Assembly (NCBI GenBank): GCA_029287105.1
Contig: JARFRT010000313.1
Location: 1-10,287, forward strand
DNA: 10,287 nucleotides
DNA from: Akkermansiaceae bacterium
GTDB taxonomy: Bacteria; Verrucomicrobiota; Verrucomicrobiia; Verrucomicrobiales; Akkermansiaceae
Reading direction: 5' to 3'
How positions within the stretch are numbered: the stretch's first letter is position 1; every line of letters begins with the position of its first letter. The translations under genes and the position numbers were made by a program. Of the stretch, positions 7,612-10,287 are shown piece after piece. A model generated the notes under the pieces. That model did not search any database. It saw nothing but the letters and a program-made list of their open reading frames with translations, and had not been told where the DNA came from.

Positions 7612-7677
7612 TGGATCGGTTATGATGTGTTCCGAAGTCGGGCTTGGAGTATCAGAATCAAGCCGATTTCAAAGCCT

Positions 7678-7708
7678 AAAAAAGGATGTGGCCTCACGAC
7701 CACATCCT
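7678..7708 (-). terminator. intrinsic terminator of the second porin gene
   Basis: On the minus strand the stem AGGATGTGG / CCACATCCT (9 bp, arms 7700-7708 and 7683-7691, 8-nt loop) is followed by six T (complement of 7678-7683). It starts about 46 nt after the stop codon of the upstream porin, a spacing nearly identical to that of the other porin terminator. It separates the two porin transcripts; the promoter of copy A must lie between it and 7611. Confidence 0.88.
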
Positions 7709-7754
7709 CGTAACTCATCGGCGAACCGATGTTGTTATGTAACACACAATTGGA

Positions 7755-8930
7755 TTAGAAATACATGCGGTAGGCAGCCCACAGGGTGGTCGCGTTGGCG
7801 TCGTCGCCGCCTTCCTGGTCCATGGTTTCATACTCAACGCCGAATTGGAATTTGGCGTTGTTGCCGCAGAGGTAGTAGTTGAGGCCGGCGTAGAGGGTGT
7901 GGTTGGTGTCGCCCTTGTCGCCGATGTCGCCACCTGCGCGTCTGGCGTAGCGGCTGGTCATCTTGAGGTTGTCCCCGTCGGAGCCGGCGAACTGGTAACG
8001 GAACACGGCCTCGAGGCGGTCCTCGATCAGGAAGGTGGAAGGCATCAGGACGAAACCGTAAACGGCATCACCATCGTGGCGTTCACCGTAGAGGATGTTG
8101 GCCATGATTTCCCATGAGCCGACCGTTCTGCTGTAGGCGGCGGATGCGCCCCACTCGAATCCGAAGGCATCGATATCGCCCGTGCTGATATCGTTGTAGA
8201 GGAAGTCGAGGTTGACGTCACCTCCTGCGGCTTCGAACTGGAGGTTGGCGTAGTAGGCGGTGCCTTCGCCCCAGCCTGCGAGCTCGATGTCGGTGTCGGT
8301 GCTGAACACGCCGAGGGAGCCTTTGACGCCACCCTTTTTACCGCTGATGGTCAGGCGGGGAGGTCGGGCGGATCCGTAGAAGTAGTTGGCGATGTTCGAG
8401 CGCTCGATGGTTTTGCTCTTCTTGGAAGACGTGTGGGCTTCTTGGGAGAAGGTGAACTTGTGTCGACCGTAGGAGAAGTTGACGTCCTCGAGTCCGAGGA
8501 TGTCACCCGCGCTGAAGCTCAGCTTGGCTTCGTCGAGGCTGTCGTAGGCGAAGCTGTGGTCGTTGGGGCCACCGTCTTCGAGGTTGGCATTGACCTTGAG
8601 TGTGAAGTGATTGAGGAACTTCACTTGTGTTCCGAGGCGGAAGCGGCGGACCTCGGTGAAGTGGTCATCAATACTCATGCCGGAGAAGTCGTCTCCATCG
8701 ACCGAGCCGGCCTGCCACTGGAAACGTCCAAAGAACTTCAGTTCCTGGATCACGGAGTTTTCCTTGTTAGAATACACCTTGCCGAAGGTCTTGAGGGTGG
8801 AGCACCAGTCGCCGCAGGGGCTTGGTGCCGGGGCTTCGATCATAGGAGCCGGGCCTGCAAATGCAGGCATGGCGGAGTAGAGGGCAGCGATGGCGGCTGC
8901 GGCAGTCAGTTTGGTTGTCTGGGTCATCAT
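7755..8930 (-). CDS. OprP/OprO-like outer-membrane porin, copy B
   Basis: A 391-residue paralogue of the adjacent porin. The signal peptide has a run of alanines and probable cleavage after PAFA (25). The mature start is proline-rich (GPAPMIEAPAPSP) and is followed by Cys39 and Cys43 in CGDWCSTL. Shared landmarks with copy A are FGRFQWQ, VRRFRLGTQVKFLNHF (94-109), SSKKSKTIERS (168-178), DRLEAVFRYQ (304-313), NYYLCGNNAK (351-360, Cys355) and the terminal AYRMYF. Copy B is shorter mainly in surface-loop regions, the usual place of divergence between porin paralogues. Met1 and Met2 are adjacent ATGs and either may start translation. The leader is A-rich (AACAAACAAAAAA) instead of a Shine-Dalgarno. 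The 116-bp gap from the upstream phosphatase gene shows no terminator; a promoter is likely there but not confidently placed. Barrel assignment is strong; substrate unknown. Confidence 0.83.
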   Translation of the reverse strand: MMTQTTKLTAAAAIAALYSAMPAFAGPAPMIEAPAPSPCGDWCSTLKTFGKVYSNKENSVIQELKFFGRFQWQAGSVDGDDFSGMSIDDHFTEVRRFRLGTQVKFLNHFTLKVNANLEDGGPNDHSFAYDSLDEAKLSFSAGDILGLEDVNFSYGRHKFTFSQEAHTSSKKSKTIERSNIANYFYGSARPPRLTISGKKGGVKGSLGVFSTDTDIELAGWGEGTAYYANLQFEAAGGDVNLDFLYNDISTGDIDAFGFEWGASAAYSRTVGSWEIMANILYGERHDGDAVYGFVLMPSTFLIEDRLEAVFRYQFAGSDGDNLKMTSRYARRAGGDIGDKGDTNHTLYAGLNYYLCGNNAKFQFGVEYETMDQEGGDDANATTLWAAYRMYF

Positions 8931-9046
8931 TTTTTTGTTTGTTAGTATTCGACGCGGCGGTGGCCGATGAATGGGCCGAGCACGTTGACGGCGTTAATTT
9001 ATCGGGGTTCCCCTTTGTCGTGGAGTGGGATTGGGCAACAATATCG

Positions 9047-9850
9047 TCACATTTCTGGATGTGGTGATTCATAGATGCCGAGGGCCTGGCGCAGGCAGGC
9101 GATTGCGAACTGGCGTTTGCCTGCGGTAGGACGGATCGGTGTGTGGGTCTGCCAGTTGCGTTCTGCCCCTTTTTCCCGGAGTGTTTCCGTGGGGTGGACC
9201 ATACTGGCATTTTCGCAGATGAGGAGCATGGGGAGGTCGGCGTGGCTGTCGGAGAAGCCGTGGCTGTCGGGCAGGGTATCGCCGGAGCTTGGATCGAACC
9301 CCTCGGGAAGGACGTGCCGCATTTTACGCAGTTTGTTGGCACCCTTGTTGTTGCCGCCGATGATTTTCGGGAACAGGCGGACGTGGTCGTCGATCTCCAG
9401 GCGGGTGCCGAAAAAGTGGTCGAAGCCGAGTTTTTCGGCGATGGGCTTGACCCAGATTTCCGGGCTGGCGGAGCTGAGGACGGTGGTGCGGCCGAGCTGT
9501 TTTTGTTGTTCGAGCACATCGAGCATTTCGCGGTAGAAGGTGCCGGGGAGGATTTCCGCGACGAATTCCCCGGCCAGGGCGTCGAGCTCCTTTTGTGTGA
9601 GCCTCCAGAGGTAATTGAGGAAGGCGCGTTTCAGCCTTTCGGTGCCGATGAGTCTGGCCAGCGGCAGGAGCGGCAGGAAGAGCAGGAGGTAGAGCCGGCG
9701 CAGCGGCATGCGTTTGAGCACGAAGTTACAGAACAATAATTGGGTGTCCCAGGGGATCAGGGTTTGGTCGAGGTCGAACAGGGCGTAGCCCTTGACCCCG
9801 TCAGGGGATTCAGAAGGTTGGGGGTCTGGCTGTTGCTCGCTTTCCTGCAC
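9047..9850 (-). CDS. HAD subfamily IB phosphatase, PgpC-like
   Basis: Haloacid-dehalogenase phosphohydrolase of about 267 residues counted from GTG 9850. Catalytic motifs: DLDQT (26-30; Asp26 nucleophile, Asp28 acid/base), LSSAS (125-129), lysines in NNKGANK (167-173), and GFSDSHADLPML (198-209) with Asp201 and Asp205. A hydrophobic stretch LLLFLPLLPLA (55-65) in the cap region suggests membrane association. This layout, basic segment then LPLLP, and SDS..D.P.L near the end, matches what I recall of E. coli PgpC (YfhB), a phosphatidylglycerophosphatase, so phospholipid synthesis is a reasonable guess; phosphoserine phosphatase-like activity is the alternative. The frame is open to an ATG at 9961, but that would overlap the signal-peptide codons of the divergent isomerase gene, so the GTG is preferred. 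Neither start has a clear ribosome binding site. HAD-IB is certain; substrate is tentative. Confidence 0.83.
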   Translation of the reverse strand: MQESEQQPDPQPSESPDGVKGYALFDLDQTLIPWDTQLLFCNFVLKRMPLRRLYLLLFLPLLPLARLIGTERLKRAFLNYLWRLTQKELDALAGEFVAEILPGTFYREMLDVLEQQKQLGRTTVLSSASPEIWVKPIAEKLGFDHFFGTRLEIDDHVRLFPKIIGGNNKGANKLRKMRHVLPEGFDPSSGDTLPDSHGFSDSHADLPMLLICENASMVHPTETLREKGAERNWQTHTPIRPTAGKRQFAIACLRQALGIYESPHPEM

Positions 9851-9917
9851 GGGAACGAGCCTTGCTGGTGAAATTACGGATTGCAAGCCTACAGAGCATG
9901 GGGCATGTATTTCGCCG

Positions 9918-10287
9918 ATGAAAAGTATGGTTTTTGCAGTGTGTATGATGGCGGCGCTCATGGGGATGGTCCACGGGGCTGCGGCTGCCCCGATTTATGC
10001 GGATGTCACGGTTTCGCATGGTGCCACGTCGCTCGGGACGTTTCGAGTGAATCTGGATTACGTCAATGCGTCGAGGACCTGTGCCAATTTCATCGGCCTC
10101 GCGACCGGGCAGAAGGCCTGGCTGGACACGACGTCAGGCAGAGTGGTCACGGGTAAAAAGTACTATGACGGGTTGGTATTTCACCGGCTGATTCACAACT
10201 TCATGATCCAGGGGGGGGACCCTCAGGGTAATGGCTCCGGCGGGCCGGGGTATGGGTTTCAGGACGAGTTTCACCCGAGTCTGAGGC
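9918..10287 (+). CDS. exported cyclophilin-type peptidyl-prolyl isomerase, partial
   Basis: An open frame of 123 codons runs from ATG 9918 off the right edge. It begins with a signal peptide (MKSMV, hydrophobic core to about 19, alanine-rich cleavage region near 21-24 before PIYADV). A cyclophilin domain follows: NFIGLATG (57-64), YYDGLVFHRLIHNFMIQGGD (82-101) with the catalytic Arg90 and Gln98 equivalents, and GNGSGGPGYGFQDEF (104-118). Cyclophilins catalyse cis/trans isomerisation of X-Pro bonds; with a signal peptide this one should act in the periplasm, where it could assist folding of outer-membrane proteins such as the nearby porins (inference). The insert between NFIGL and YYDG is longer than in human cyclophilin A and resembles planctomycete and verrucomicrobial homologues. 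An eight-G run (10211-10218) encodes part of the QGGD motif. It is divergent from the phosphatase gene with a 67-bp gap. The C-terminus is not visible. Confidence 0.93.
   Translation, partial: MKSMVFAVCMMAALMGMVHGAAAAPIYADVTVSHGATSLGTFRVNLDYVNASRTCANFIGLATGQKAWLDTTSGRVVTGKKYYDGLVFHRLIHNFMIQGGDPQGNGSGGPGYGFQDEFHPSLR

Noticed and set aside
8433..8945. Plus-strand open frame opposite porin B (170 codons)
   Set aside because: It is antisense to a porin with signal peptide, barrel pattern and terminal Phe; its Val/Glu/Gly-rich translation is typical of a reverse-frame shadow.
9000..9017. GGGGTTCCCC palindrome as terminator of the phosphatase gene
   Set aside because: A 2-nt loop is sterically unfavourable and no T-run follows on the minus strand.

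Overview
The window looks like a chromosomal segment of a Gram-negative bacterium, most likely a member of the Verrucomicrobiota (Verrucomicrobiales-type). This rests on recognised protein style, not on a search: two OprP/OprO-like porins ending in YRMYF, a RAYT-type transposase, a cyclophilin with a verrucomicrobial/planctomycete look, moderately high G+C, and start codons without clear Shine-Dalgarno sequences. There is no rRNA, tRNA, CRISPR array, prophage or defence module.

Layout from left to right. (1) Positions 1-339, minus strand: the N-terminal part of a RAYT (REP-associated tyrosine transposase) with an HFH metal-binding motif, cut by the window edge. (2) Positions 349-447: two near-identical 43-bp direct repeats in a small AT-rich island just upstream of that gene, a good candidate for its cognate REP-like sequences. 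(3) Positions 464-1366, minus: a D-hexose-6-phosphate mutarotase. (4) Positions 1367-1541: a divergent promoter region holding three perfect GTGGGCG heptamers framed by an 8-bp inverted repeat. (5) Positions 1542-5225, plus: a full-length HrpA-type DEAH RNA helicase. (6) Positions 5282-6310, plus: QueG, epoxyqueuosine reductase. (7) Positions 6361-7611 and 7755-8930, minus: two paralogous outer-membrane porins, each followed by its own intrinsic terminator. (8) Positions 9047-9850, minus: a HAD subfamily IB phosphatase resembling PgpC. (9) Positions 9918-10287, plus: the N-terminal part of an exported cyclophilin-type peptidyl-prolyl isomerase, running off the right edge.

Most of the content is housekeeping. 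hrpA and queG are co-directional and 56 bp apart, and both act on translation (RNA/ribosome remodelling and tRNA wobble modification). The porins, the exported isomerase and perhaps the PgpC-like phosphatase form a loose cell-envelope neighbourhood. I see no strong sign of a wholly new multi-gene system. The points most worth following up are the RAYT/direct-repeat pair, the repeat-bearing inverted repeat between the mutarotase and hrpA, and the conserved cysteines in the porin pair.
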